Origin: Synanceia verrucosa
Lineage: Eukaryota; Chordata; Actinopteri; Perciformes; Synanceiidae
Length of the DNA stretch: 64,000 bases
Direction: 5' to 3'
Assembly: GCA_029721515.1 (NCBI GenBank)
Contig: CM056563.1
Span: forward strand, 19,466,954 to 19,530,953
Part shown: positions 34,621-45,839 of the stretch, piece after piece
How positions within the stretch are numbered: the stretch's first letter is position 1
Layout: each line of letters opens with the position of its first letter
Program-made: the position numbers and the translations under genes
The notes under the pieces: generated by a model
Database searches by the model: none
What the model saw: the letters and a program-made list of their open reading frames with translations, nothing else
Told to the model about the DNA's origin: nothing

Positions 34621-36070
34621 CTCCATTTAGAGCATGGGATTTGGAACACGACTGTTTTGCAACTCTTGTGAAAATGTGCAAGAGTAAGTCAGGGAAAAGA
34701 AAGAGAGGCTGTTTCTGTGTGTGTGCATTTGGTTTGGAAGTAGAATAAAGCTAGAAAGACAGAGTTAAGAGTTAAAAGCTGAGCTGTGTGCAGAAAGCCA
34801 CAATACTGAAAGTAGACTTCCCTGTGTGTGAGGTTACTGCAACATAGAATTACACGAGGCTGGTCTGGTGTTGGACGAGTTGAAATGGTCAACAGAGCAT
34901 CCAGTTAAAACTGCAGCTGCAGCCGAGTGACCTGATTGGTCGGAGTCGGGCCCATGCCACGCTGAGAGCTCCCATAATGTACGGCTAGTTTGCCAACTCT
35001 GCTGAAAACAGGACACGTGTATCACAGATGGGTTTAAGCAACAGTCCACCAGAGGGAGTTTTACACTAAGACTGACTGACAGAGATCCACCCAGCTGACA
35101 GAGATGCACCCACTCACAGAACAGAAAATACAGCAGTGAAACTGTAAAATGTTATTATGTAGTTTCTCATAAAGTTTATTTATAGAACGGTGCACAAAGA
35201 GAGACAAGTGCTTCATAAACTAGAATATTTGGTAAGAAACATACAAAGTGGGAATGAGAAATACAAGCAAAGAAACTGACATTTAAAAGTAAAAAGTACA
35301 AAAATGTTTTTTCAGACCTCTTGTAAAATAAAAAAAAAGTTTCTGGTGATTTCCTGCACAAGTATGGATGAGAGAATCTACATGAAGCTCCAGATAGAAA
35401 CGAGAAGCTAACCAGTCGCAGATGATCTGGTCTGGGAGTTTCATATCTTAACAGTACATCTGTTATAATGCTACATTGTTTGCTATCATTTTTGCCGAAT
35501 GTAAAAAAAAGGACTTCATACAGTTTATCCATTCGTGATGAAGATCAAGCCTCATTAGTAAGTGAGACATTTAATAAGATTGACAAGGGTTAAAGGTGCA
35601 GTCTGTAGCTTTGAGTAAATATGAAACCAGCACTGTACTCTGATAGTTGTAATTCCAGTTCTAGTTCATGCCATTTAATGCCATTAAATTGATAAAGCAA
35701 ATGCTCTGACAAAAATAATAAAATAAACATTAGTAGCTGTCACAGGTCTAGTCATTTCAAATGATTGGACAGCCTACCATCCCGTCTCCTAAAAAATACA
35801 TTCCCATACGAGGAAACTGCATTGTTAAAAAAAAACAAAAAACAAAAAAAAAACCACACATTTTCTTTATGTATGTTTTCGTATACGTTTCTAGTCATAG
35901 TCTGTGGAGGTCCATGTAGTGAGTCGTCACATGTTTAAAATTATGAATCTCATGTTTCCCTTGAAATGAAATTGAGGATGCAGTGTAGGAGTTCACTACT
36001 CATAACACTTTTTAGTGTAAAAAACATATTAAAATAAAGCAAAGTACATTATTATGTTTTGAATATTTAC
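34621..36070. other. non-coding, repeat fragments
   Basis: No gene supported. TTTATTTATAGAACGG and AAGTGCTTCATAAACTAG (35175-35225) with AGCTAACCAGTCGCAGATGA (35405) resemble the fragment near 18.4-18.8 kb. AAAGGTGCAGTCTGTAGCTTTGAGT (35592) is the left end of a common fish repeat. Confidence 0.35.
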
Positions 36071-36295
36071 TCTCATTCCTGAACAGAAAATGTATTTTAG
36101 TGGTTGTAGATTATTACTTATTCATTTCTGACTTGATTCCAGTGTTCTGGCTCAAATTTGTGTCTAAAAGGTGAATTCAGTTTATATTCCTCACTCCTGT
36201 TCAAAATGGTGAAGTGTAGGGAACTCAGTGAGAAAGAAAGAAAGTCTGAATTAAAGCTCTTCATGATGCTGGAGGCTCTTTGAGACAAACAGGAC
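36071..36295 (+). repeat. dispersed repeat family A, copy 3
   Basis: Same orientation and motif order as the copy at 9981-10215, ending at GGAGGCTCTTTGAGACAAAC. It is the longest match within the window for this family. Confidence 0.75.
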
Positions 36296-38790
36296 AGGTG
36301 GTCCAATAAATTTTTGAAGCATTTTGAAAGTCCTAATATTAATTTTTGTGTCAGGATGTCCTGCTCAAATGTGTGTAATAATCCCTCAGCAGCATGTCTG
36401 TCCAGGCTTGTCTCTGTGTTTATATAGGTGGAGGTCTTCATGGACCTACAGCTGTGCGTCTGTGTGTTTTTCTTTAAGTCTAGGTGTTTGTAGGTAAACA
36501 GGCAAGTTTAAATTAACATTAATGTGGAGAGTTATAGTGTTTTAGTATGAGTATCTTGCTCCTGAATTGAGTGAAGCCAGGATTGTTGTAAAGAAAAAAC
36601 ATGTAAAGGTTTGGGGGTGGAACTTAAGGTATGCTGGAGGCAGGTACAGGCAAGCTGAGAGATGAGAGAGAGCGAGAGAGAGACATAAGAGAGAGAGAGA
36701 GACCTAGACGACACATAGGACAGGGAGAGAGAGAGAGAGAGAGAGAGAGCAGTGTGAAATTTAAATAAAAAAAAACAGAATAGGGTTCAACATCAATGTT
36801 TCTAAAGTGGCTCAGAAATCTATTTGCCCTTCTGTACATGAGACTAAAGTTAATTTGCATCTTTAATCATTATTTTAATAATCAAATCTGGAGTTTGACC
36901 CACATCCTTGAACACCACCAGTTAAACTCTGGTTTCCAGGATAAATGAAATGCTCAAGTTTGCGTTTCAGCTTAAAAACTTCATCTTTGCCTGCCGCCAT
37001 TTTCTCCTGAGTCCCCGATCAAGGAAGCGACATGGCTCAGTCGTTAGCTAATTCCATCATCAGCTCCAGAAGAAATGATGTTTAAATTGTTTTAGCTGTC
37101 CCTATTGTTATTGTTGGGCCCTGCAGAATCTAATTTTGTCTATTTCCTTACATTTTCCTTATTAGACTGCACTGTAACACAAGGACTAATCAGCATTGCA
37201 TGCAATATAAAATCAAAAACTATTCATATTTCATCCCACATGAGCAGGTGTATGGAGATGAAATATCTCGCAATAAATGTAAGACATTATAATAAAAAAT
37301 ACTGTGCAAATGTGTTAGTAAAAGAACAGAATGCTTGATAAATACCTAATGAGTCAAACTTAATAGAACAATAATCTATAAAATAATTTTCTATCCTCTT
37401 TCGAGCCACCTGATAGACACCTGTCTTCAGTGAAGAGTGTAAAGATATGAAAACCATGAACCAGTGAAGTAGTTTGGTAAGAATATGTGCACAGTTACTG
37501 TAAATAACGTTTTTTTCTGCTCTGCATACAGCTCATCCTAAAGTAACAAAAATACACAGATTCTTGTTTTCAGATGATTGGACACTAAATATTCCATTTG
37601 TGCCAATAGAGCCCCCTAAATACTAGACAATGTTCCTTTATCAATAGAAAATCCAGTGCTAAAGTGAAACTACTTATGCCATTTCCAACATCCTAAAGCT
37701 TCCAACCTTTCCACGTTTGTTGGGCTGAGAACAAAGCAGGTGTACCAGATCAATGTGGACCCTGATGTGAGACTACACCTCTAGTTTGGAGCCACATATT
37801 TTATCCCTGGTAAATTTTTCTATTCTATTGCTCAGAAAAGGCTATTTTGCTCATTAAGATGAAAAAGAGGCAAGGTGTTTGTAAAACTGTCATTTGATTA
37901 TGCTGTAGTTTGTAATAGTGCTGTTAATAACACTGTTATTACTGTTGAAAATAATGCTGTGTAATACTGTGTTGAAGTCAGTCTATTGATCTTAGGGATA
38001 TGTTTTTCCCTGACACGTGTTCTGCACCATCTCTGCTAGATGCCTCTAGAACAGTACTTTTTTCAGTGTGGTGTGGCTGCTTCAGATCTCAGTTCTTCCT
38101 CCTTCACTGATTTGGGGATCTGGTAGGAACGATGACTCAATTTTTCCAACTAGATGATTGTTGGTGGCTGGCTGTACAGTTTTCAGCAGGTTCTAAATAT
38201 GAAAGGCCATTACTGCCTGTATTTTTATTTTCATTTATCATGACTGTGTTCATTTCTACTATTCACTGTGCAGGACTTCTGTTATCTTCATCACACCACT
38301 TGGTCCATTGTGTTCACTTTTCTCATTATTTTAAGTTGTATATATGATGACTTAGTTTCTTCACTTGGTCACACATGCCATCAAACAGAAAAACATTAAA
38401 GGCCCGTGAAGCCGTCTCTGTCCTCGTCCCACATTCCTGGGGAGTTCTCTAGCTCGGGGTGAAAAGACACACCCTGTGAGAAAGGAGGAGGCGCATACGT
38501 CAGCCTCCACCACAACACTTTGGTTCATGGCTAAAACCTTCTTTCCTCAGCTGAACTGAGGAGGAGGGAGCAGAGGACTCTGTGCTTTACTGAACACACT
38601 TTTTCTCTTTCGGTTTGTTTTTTGCCTTTTGAAAGTGAGGAGTTTTTTTATGGAGGTGGATACAAACTCAACACTCAGTATTTTAGTATTTTGTTCACAC
38701 TGAAATGAGCACGTCACCTTAAACTTTTTTCTTTTGCACTATATGCACATTTGTTCAGATCAGTTTACACGTCCTTCTTTGTATTGTAAC
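36296..38790. other. non-coding; (GA)n tracts
   Basis: GA-rich simple sequence at 36660-36750. The stretch CCCCCTAAATACTAGACAATGTTCC near 37610 resembles the right end of a common fish MITE. No coding exon was recognised. Confidence 0.4.
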
Positions 38791-39610
38791 AAGGGATGCA
38801 CAATATTGGCTTTTTTGTTGCTATCTGATATTCTAATATTGTCCAACTCTTTATTTCCGATTACGATATCAACCGATATGCACAGACTTTTTACACCAAA
38901 GCTATATTTACTGTTTTTAACAGTTAACAATTAACACAGACTAAGTGCATTATTTTACTGACTGGGAAACGCTGTATAAATATTTTTAAATCCTTTTAAA
39001 TCCTTACTTTTTCCTACTGTGTATGGCAACTGTTGTGAAAGAATTTCCTTCGAGATGAATCAAGTTTTAATCTTATTTTAACTAACTAACATGGCTAACT
39101 AGCCATGACTTAGCAAATAGTACAGTCATTAAAATATAAACTGGGCTAAATCCACCATGCTCTTTTGTATGACTTAAATAATAGTACAAATAAAACCATA
39201 AAAGACACAAAAAAAGTTCAGCAGCTTCAGTCCAGACTAGTAGTTAACACAGCCCCCCTTTAAAACACAACAAATAAAGCTCCAGCATTGATACTGACAG
39301 GACGCTATTACTGTCCTATTTCTTTTTCCTCATGTCCTCATGTGTGATGGCAAATTTACCATCCGTAGGACACTTGGAAATAATTCTAAACCAGAGACAT
39401 GACATTTGTAGAACATTAGACGTAACGTTAGTCTGGTACTGGACGAAGTAGCGTGTTAGCCACTAGCTAGCAATCCACTTGTTGTCCTTGTTGTTGTTGT
39501 CATACATCATCAAGCAACCGAGTAAACATTGCATGCTGGGTTCAAGCCTACAGTAGTTAAAGCCTCAGTAGTAAAAACCCAATACTGATATTTCCAGATA
39601 TTATCATCTT
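38791..39610. mobile_element. probable hAT-type repeat (GGGATGCACAATATTGG)
   Basis: The left end AGGGATGCACAATATTGG and the repeated ATCTGATATT/CCGATTACGATATC motifs are typical of a teleost hAT MITE. The right end is not clear; a CCAATACTGATATTTCC motif at 39579 marks the approximate limit. Confidence 0.35.
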
Positions 39611-39633
39611 CAGAGGAATGATAATGATAATAA

Positions 39634-40114
39634 TTAACTCATTGAATGCCAGTACTTTTTTAACACTGAGAGTGCCTTGTGCCAGAGTAGTTGTCTATTC
39701 TGAGTTTCTAGACCCACAGAATATTTCTGTTATGTCTCTGAAAACACTAAATAGCTCAAATGAAAGAAGAGACCCTCTATTTCATTATGAAAATAATGTT
39801 TGTTTTTATCTTGTTCCATTCTTGTTTTATCAGAGGTAGAGTAGAGGCCACTTTCACCAAAATCACCACTTTTCGTCCAGATTCCGTCTGTTTTGCTCTC
39901 TATTTTCAATTGTCTCCACTTCCTGCTTTAATCTCAGTGGTGTATACCGTCTCTTTATATCGCGACTACAAATCCCTGACGCCCCAATATTACTCACAGG
40001 CTGAGTAAGAGCGCCCTCTTGTGCAAGTTGCCGAAAAATGGAAAGACGAGCATACGTTTATGGCGTTCTATTTTAAAAGCCGTACATACTCGTCTTTGGC
40101 ACTCAAAGAGTTAA
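39634..40114 (+). mobile_element. TTAA-flanked MITE, family 2, full copy
   Basis: It starts TTAACTCATTGAATGCCA and ends TTGGCACTCAAAGAGTTAA. It aligns with 21603-22085 throughout (GAGTAGAGGCCACTTTCACC, AATATTACTCACAGGCTG). The GAGTAGAGG to GGAACAAG half also matches the reversed partial copy at 17091-17352. Confidence 0.85.
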
Positions 40115-40394
40115 TACACTGTATGTTGTAAGTGAGGAAAATTGCCCTTTGAATGTAGGAACAGGAAGTCAGTTTGATGCCAGAGAGCTCTGACAAAGGT
40201 TTGAATAAGGTGTGTGGACAAAAGGCATTTCAATTAAAACTACTATGATTTTTTTTTAGTTTGGTAGTAGTAGTAGTAGTACTATTAGTAAAAGGTTAGT
40301 TTCAAATTTGAGCTTCCAGTTGAAAAAAACACAACCAACTTGTGTCCTTTTTCTGGTATGACCTGATGGTGAATCTGCTTTTTCCATTTGAAGA

Positions 40395-40451
40395 GGGTGT
40401 GCGTGTGTGTGTGAGTGCGTGCGTGCGTGTGTGTGTGTGTGCGTGTGTGTG
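40395..40451 (+). repeat. (GT)n with GC interruptions
   Basis: A simple GTGCGTGC/GTGTGT run; it gives Thr/His/Ala shadow frames on the minus strand. Confidence 0.9.
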
Positions 40452-40621
40452 GTCTTTGAGAGCAAATAGAAGGAAAAGAGGAAAAATCCAAGGAAGTAGA
40501 GAAAACAGAGAGATATATATCTTCTGCCTAGAATGAATGTCAGTGACTTGCATTGTCATCTACAGTCAGCCAATCAGAGAAGACCTCCCCTACCTTTGGC
40601 TCAGCCCATCTCACCCACATC

Positions 40622-40671
40622 TACACACACACACACATATTGCTTAGCCTCCAGCTTGTATTATTTCTCTA

Positions 40672-40717
<46 letters not shown>

Positions 40718-40734
40718 GCACACACACACACATT
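40622..40734 (+). repeat. (CA)n and (CT)n microsatellite
   Basis: CACACACA, CTCTCTCT and CACACACA blocks. No gene is associated. Confidence 0.9.
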
Positions 40735-41455
40735 TTAACATAAACTATCATGCTGAGTCCTGTGTTGGTCCAGTAAACACTTGGCCTGTCTTGAGTCTGT
40801 CAGGGGAGGTATTTCTGTTCAGCTGCAAAGCACGCTTAGCTTGAATGCCACAAGCTAATGTCACACAATTAGTCACATTACTTTTGGATTACTCTGTAAT
40901 ATCACCTGAGACGCATGATAATTCAACTACCAAATTTAAAAAAAATAAACACTGTTCCTTACTCTAATAAAAGGAGGACAGAGACCAGATCTCTCTTTTC
41001 TGAACTTTAATATCACAAAGCTGACAACCAAGGTTTGAACAGTACTGGTTTACATTTTATGTGAGCGCAGGTGTAATTCTGTTTATTTTCTGTCCTCATG
41101 CTCCAGTCAGTTTATGGTCATCTGGTTAATTTCAAATATGTGTGGTACTGTGCTCTTCTTACACTGTAAACAGAACTAGTGGAGTTGTGGCCTTAAGGGG
41201 ACAGTAGGCCAGTTTCAGTGCTATGCTATGATGGTTTGAGGGGTGTGATGAGGGTTGATTGCATTTACACTTGTGTTTAATGTGGTCACAATGCGTCTCA
41301 GATCGTCTCTGGAGGTGATTTGGCTGATTGCCTCACAAGCAGTGATCATTGCATTTTGAGTACACCTGTCAAGCACAATCTGATTGCAATGAGATCAACC
41401 AAACAATTAAATGAAAGTTGTTTGTTGTTTCCTACAGCCAGCATCCACCCTGCAT
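40735..41455. other. non-coding spacer
   Basis: AT-rich unique-looking sequence before the Tc1-like copy; no feature recognised. Confidence 0.5.
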
Positions 41456-41835
41456 CACTGTCTTATGGAAAAAGGGGAAAGCGTGAGCATTTGAGTGAGT
41501 TTGACATTATGAACCAAGCAGTGATGCTAGAGGAGTGGGTCAGAGCATCTCTAGAACTGTAGATTTGGTGGGTTGTTCGTGGTCTGCAGTGGTCAGGATC
41601 TATCAAAAGTGGTCCAACAAAGGACCAGTGGTGAACCAGAGACAAGGTCATGAGAGGACAAGGATCACTGATGCATGAGGGGAGTAAAGGCTGGTCCTGG
41701 TGGTCTGATCCAGCAGACCAGAGACGTTAATGCTGGTTCTGATAGAGAGGTGTCAGAATACACAGAGCAGAGCAGTTTGTTGTGTTTTGCTGTTTTGTCA
41801 GAAAAAGGGAGACCATCACAATATTAAGCAGACCT
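41455..41835 (+). mobile_element. internally deleted Tc1/mariner-like element
   Basis: The order of motifs follows a known fish Tc1-like transposase gene: AGCGTGAGCATTTGAGTGAGTT, GGTCAGAGCATCTCTAGAACT, GGTCTGCAGTGGTCAGGATC, ATCTATCAAAAGTGGTCCAA, ACAAGGTCATGAGAGGACAAG, TGCTGGTTCTGATAGAGAGG. It then jumps to the extreme 3' end (GGGAGACCATCACAATATTA). The helix-turn-helix coding part is thus present in decayed form, and the DDE catalytic part is deleted. Frame breaks are visible throughout. Confidence 0.65.
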
Positions 41836-44800
41836 GATTGTTCATCCAACATGATAAGAGTATGATCTGGCTCACTTTTCTGCATGTGTAGGCCATACAT
41901 GTTCTTTGTGTGAGTGTTGACGTGTGATGGCAACAGACAGCATCTTTTACTGTTTTGTTCTGCCTCCTCCTGCCTCCCATCAGGAAACAGGACGCCTCCT
42001 TCCTTCCTTTAACCCCGCCCTTCGTCCTTAAAGCCACGCCCCCTGCTCGCTGCACACTTTTACCCTCAGCAGCCCCTCCTTCTCTCCCCCGACACCCCAA
42101 ATGTACAGTTTTCCCACATACAGTGACAGCAAGTGTCATCCAAGTGATTCAGTGTGTTGTCTCTTACTGTTCTGTCACCAGTGAACTAATCCACCAGCAA
42201 GACCAGTTGCAGAACCAGTAGAGCAAAGCATAGAGGAGCTGCAGGGATGCAGGGTCTGTGTGTGTGAATGGGAGTTCTGGTTGTAGGAGTGCAGTAGCCT
42301 AGTGTGACCACCAGGGGCCGCCAGGACGGTCATGTCTGTCTGATCTGCTGAGGTCGCAGTTCAAACTCCAGACAGTACTATTATCGTCACTGACAGTCAT
42401 GGGCACACACATTGTTACCTCTTATAAATAATATAAACCTTCTTCAAAAGCTTTGTAAATAAAAAGCAGTGTTTCACAGACTTTGACTGGGTCCAGACCT
42501 TTGAACTGCTGCCAACATCAGTCTTATTTTTATTTTATTTTTTTATTTTTTTTTATTTTTTTTAGGTCTGATGCACTCGAACAAAACTACTGAGCCAACC
42601 AGAAGTTTGTAGGCAGGATTAAGAGGGTCATGCTCTTAGATGAAATCAAAGCAGCTGCACAGGTTGCTGTGCATCAACTTACAGAAATAGCCCAAAAGTT
42701 CAGGTTAAAAATATCAGGCATCTCTCTATAACCATAAGTGTTAGTGAGTCTAAAAAGCAGATGTCAGACTATTCTTTTAAGAACAATGACATTATCCATA
42801 TACATAACCTGAATAAATGGCAAATATTAAACCAACACATCAGACATAACTTTGACATTGTAATCAATTTTGGAAACCATTCACGTCTGGTGTGACGTTT
42901 AATGCCTTTTTCCTGTAGTTAAAGCAATGTTAAATTATGGCTAAGATCAGGAGACTAAAACACTGGGCTGGGGTTCAATCAAAGTTAAAATCTCACACAC
43001 CCTTTCACCACCCAGGCCTCAACACCACACTGCATAAACACACTGTATGGCTCAATGTGACAGCAAAGTTATGAGAAAAAGTGAAATATACAAAAAGCAG
43101 AAAACACACCCAATAGTAAAGTATTACAGGCAGGGAAAATGCATGTCAGAGATGATTACAGTGTCATAAAAGAGGCCTGAGTCCATCAGAACTTCATGGA
43201 CACTACAAAAATGCTTTAATAAATGGTGATTTGTTGTATCACTTGGATATAGTGACAAAATGTGATTTTGACTAAATGGTGAAGATTACAGGGACAGACA
43301 AACTCACAGAAAGCGACAGTTGTTGTCACAGTGAAATTCTGAGAAATACACTCTATGTTGGTCCTCTGCAGATCTCATCAGCTAACTCAGCTCCAATTTC
43401 TCAGCAACACAACCAGTAGCATGCGTCCTACCTTGGTATTGGTCAATCAGCGCCTCTCAGCGATTGGTCAATATCTGAGCTCCTCCCAGCAGTGGCTGCA
43501 GGGCTCAGGGTGCCATCTGCTGCAGCTCCAAGGTGTCTTTTTAAGGGTTTTTTCTCAAAGTTAAAAAAAAATCTAACACCCAGCTGTTTCTGCTGCCAAT
43601 AAAACCTCCTTAATATTTATCTTCATGAGAAAATTGTAGTTTGTGTTGCACCCCACAGGCTTCAAACCATGAATATGTGCAATAATAAAAGGATGTCATC
43701 TCAGGTAGCACCTAAAAAATCCAGCACACAGTAATATCTAGTAGTAAATTTTAAAGATTCAACAGATTTCAGGGATTTCTGAAAATGCTGGACTTCTATA
43801 GGGATAGCTGTGTTCAAGTTTTTTTTCCAGCAAGTTACTCTACTCTCCACTAGAGATGAAAAACAACAAAAAATGCTGAAGATGGATGATGGTAGAAGTC
43901 TAGATTGAAGACAAAGATGGTGTGTAGATTGTGAGAGATGCCCATTTTGCTCCATAAAATGCAGCTAACTGGCTATTAGCTCAGTAAATATCTCAGCCTC
44001 TAAGTTCAAGTCTTCTTAAATACAGGATGATATTCAGTGAAGAAATTATGGTTTGATTTAGAGTCAAATAGGCCATAAATTAGGAGCTGCTTTAAGGCAT
44101 GGCTACCTTTTGATTGACAGCTCACTACCACAGCATTGTCTGGTTTAGGTGTTTCGTATTTTTGTCTTACAACTTCAACCCTTTCACACTGTTTTCAGTT
44201 CATGAAAGTCAATTGTAACATTTTGGCCTCCAAAAAATATCTTATACAGTGTTTGGTTTTCCACTTTCTCGTATCACTTCTGGTTGCAGAAAACCAAGAT
44301 GGTGACAACCACAATGCTGAACTTAAGGCTTCAAATCGGCAGTCCTCAAACCAATGGGTGATGCCACAATATCCACTTGTTATCTACACCTACATTTCTG
44401 AACATCTGCTAATCTGCAAACACGTTGTGCCATATTGCAGCGTGATATGAAACTAATGTGTCTTCAGGGTTGTGTCTTTTTAATTGTGGCTCTCTGGCTT
44501 ATGTGGAAAGCCCAGCTTCCTGATGAGGAGAAAAATGAAGTGCCCCACAATGAACAAGGCACAATGAGGCAGCTATAAACTTCAGTAACGTAAAGCTCCA
44601 ATTTAAAACACCACCATAAAACTTCAAAACGTGCAGGTCCAATCTAAGCAGTTCCTCTTTGTCCCTCTTTATCCTGCTAACGTGGCTAAGTGCTAACAGA
44701 AAACAGAAGTGGGTTTAGAGGTGTGCAGGAGTTGGGGGGGTTAGTTAATAGGCTTTCAGAGCTGCTAATATGGAAAGAAGGACTATATAAAAATTGCTGA

Positions 44801-45311
44801 GAGGGACAGAAAGAGGACCATGAAAAGAGGAGAAGAAAGGAGAGGAAGAGGTGACCTGTGGCCCCCCGATGTCATACTGGAAACCGCCAAGGGGGGCAAT
44901 TTTAAAACCCCTCCATAAAGACATTTAGGAGTTTGGGGGGTGCCAACGTGGCAACCAGGTAGCTGCTGATCTTTCAGCCCAATGTGTGTTTTTGCCCAGG
45001 TTCTAATGAGCTGCTTTCAAAGATGGCCGTCTTCTGGCCTTGTGCCGTTTTGGCAGCTGAGACTGGAAGTTGGTCACATTCAAGAAGCCAACCTGATGCA
45101 GATGTTTCACTCTATCTACAGTATTTGTCATTGATGTTGTAGTCCTTCAGGCTTTAACACACTGCCAGCTTTTATTTTATTCATCAATACTAATACTAGT
45201 GTGAGTGTTTTCACACAGACTGCAAATATTACACAGCGAAAAGGCAGCATCAGTAGACTATAACATAGTCTGACTGGCAAAGCTGAAGTTTAGAACACCT
45301 GAAGTGTTAAT
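41836..45311. other. non-coding, with one weak exon candidate
   Basis: No supported gene. A T-rich tract lies near 42523-42564. Repeat-like stretches occur at 44280-44360 (CAAGATGGTGACAACCAC, ACCAATGGGTGATGCCAC) and 44850-45080. The exon-like interval 43372-43532 is reported separately. Confidence 0.4.
43372..43532 (+). other. candidate orphan exon, unrecognised
   Basis: TCCTCTGCAG before and GGTGTC-type donor after bound a 161-bp stretch open in one frame: SHQLTQLQFLSNTTSSM, RPTLVLVNQRLSAIGQYL, SSSQQWLQGSG. It is helix-prone and lacks repeat character, unlike its surroundings. Start phase 2 and end phase 1 are compatible with an internal exon, but no partner exon was found within several kilobases and I do not recognise the protein. 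Confidence 0.2.
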
Positions 45312-45839
45312 AACAGGGCTGTCAAAAAAAAATAATTTAGACTGAGATTCTTCACAGATTGTTAGTGACTATAGAGGTGGCTATTTGGTGACTGTGGAAG
45401 CTCCTAAACTGCTCAGGAAGCCTCTATCAGCAACACGTGAACATCAGAGCAGCCATAGTGAACAATGAGGGGGATTGATTGAATTTATTAGTCAAACATT
45501 GGATGTTTTTAATACAAAAGCTGCGTCATTGCACACTGACAGAGTGCCTCGGTGTGGACCAACCACTGACGAGCATCAGCTAGTCTGTTTGAGGTCAGCA
45601 GAGGCTCCGCTGAGAGGAGACGCAGCAGTAGAAACTAGTAGGTTGTTTCTGCTTCCTGTCAATACCGGATCAACTGACTGTTTGAGTCACTAACTCTACT
45701 TTGACCAACTGCTCGAAATGCATAGGAGACTTTTAGAGTCATTCTGCACTGCAGATGGGTTAATTGTGTTAAAATTTTTAATCAGATAAATTATGATGAT
45801 GGATTAATCCGTGTTAAGGCATTCATTTCAACAGCCCTT
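45312..45839. mobile_element. probable hAT-like MITE (CAGGGCTGTC ends)
   Basis: AACAGGGCTGTCAAA on the left and TTTCAACAGCCCTT on the right are imperfect inverted repeats about 525 bp apart. TTAATCCGTGTTAA near the right end is typical of such elements. The 8-bp flanks do not match, so the target duplication has decayed or the ends are misplaced. Confidence 0.5.

Noticed and set aside
45475..45693. 72-codon frame inside the CAGGGCTGTC element
   Set aside because: It lies inside a probable non-autonomous element and matches no transposase motif.
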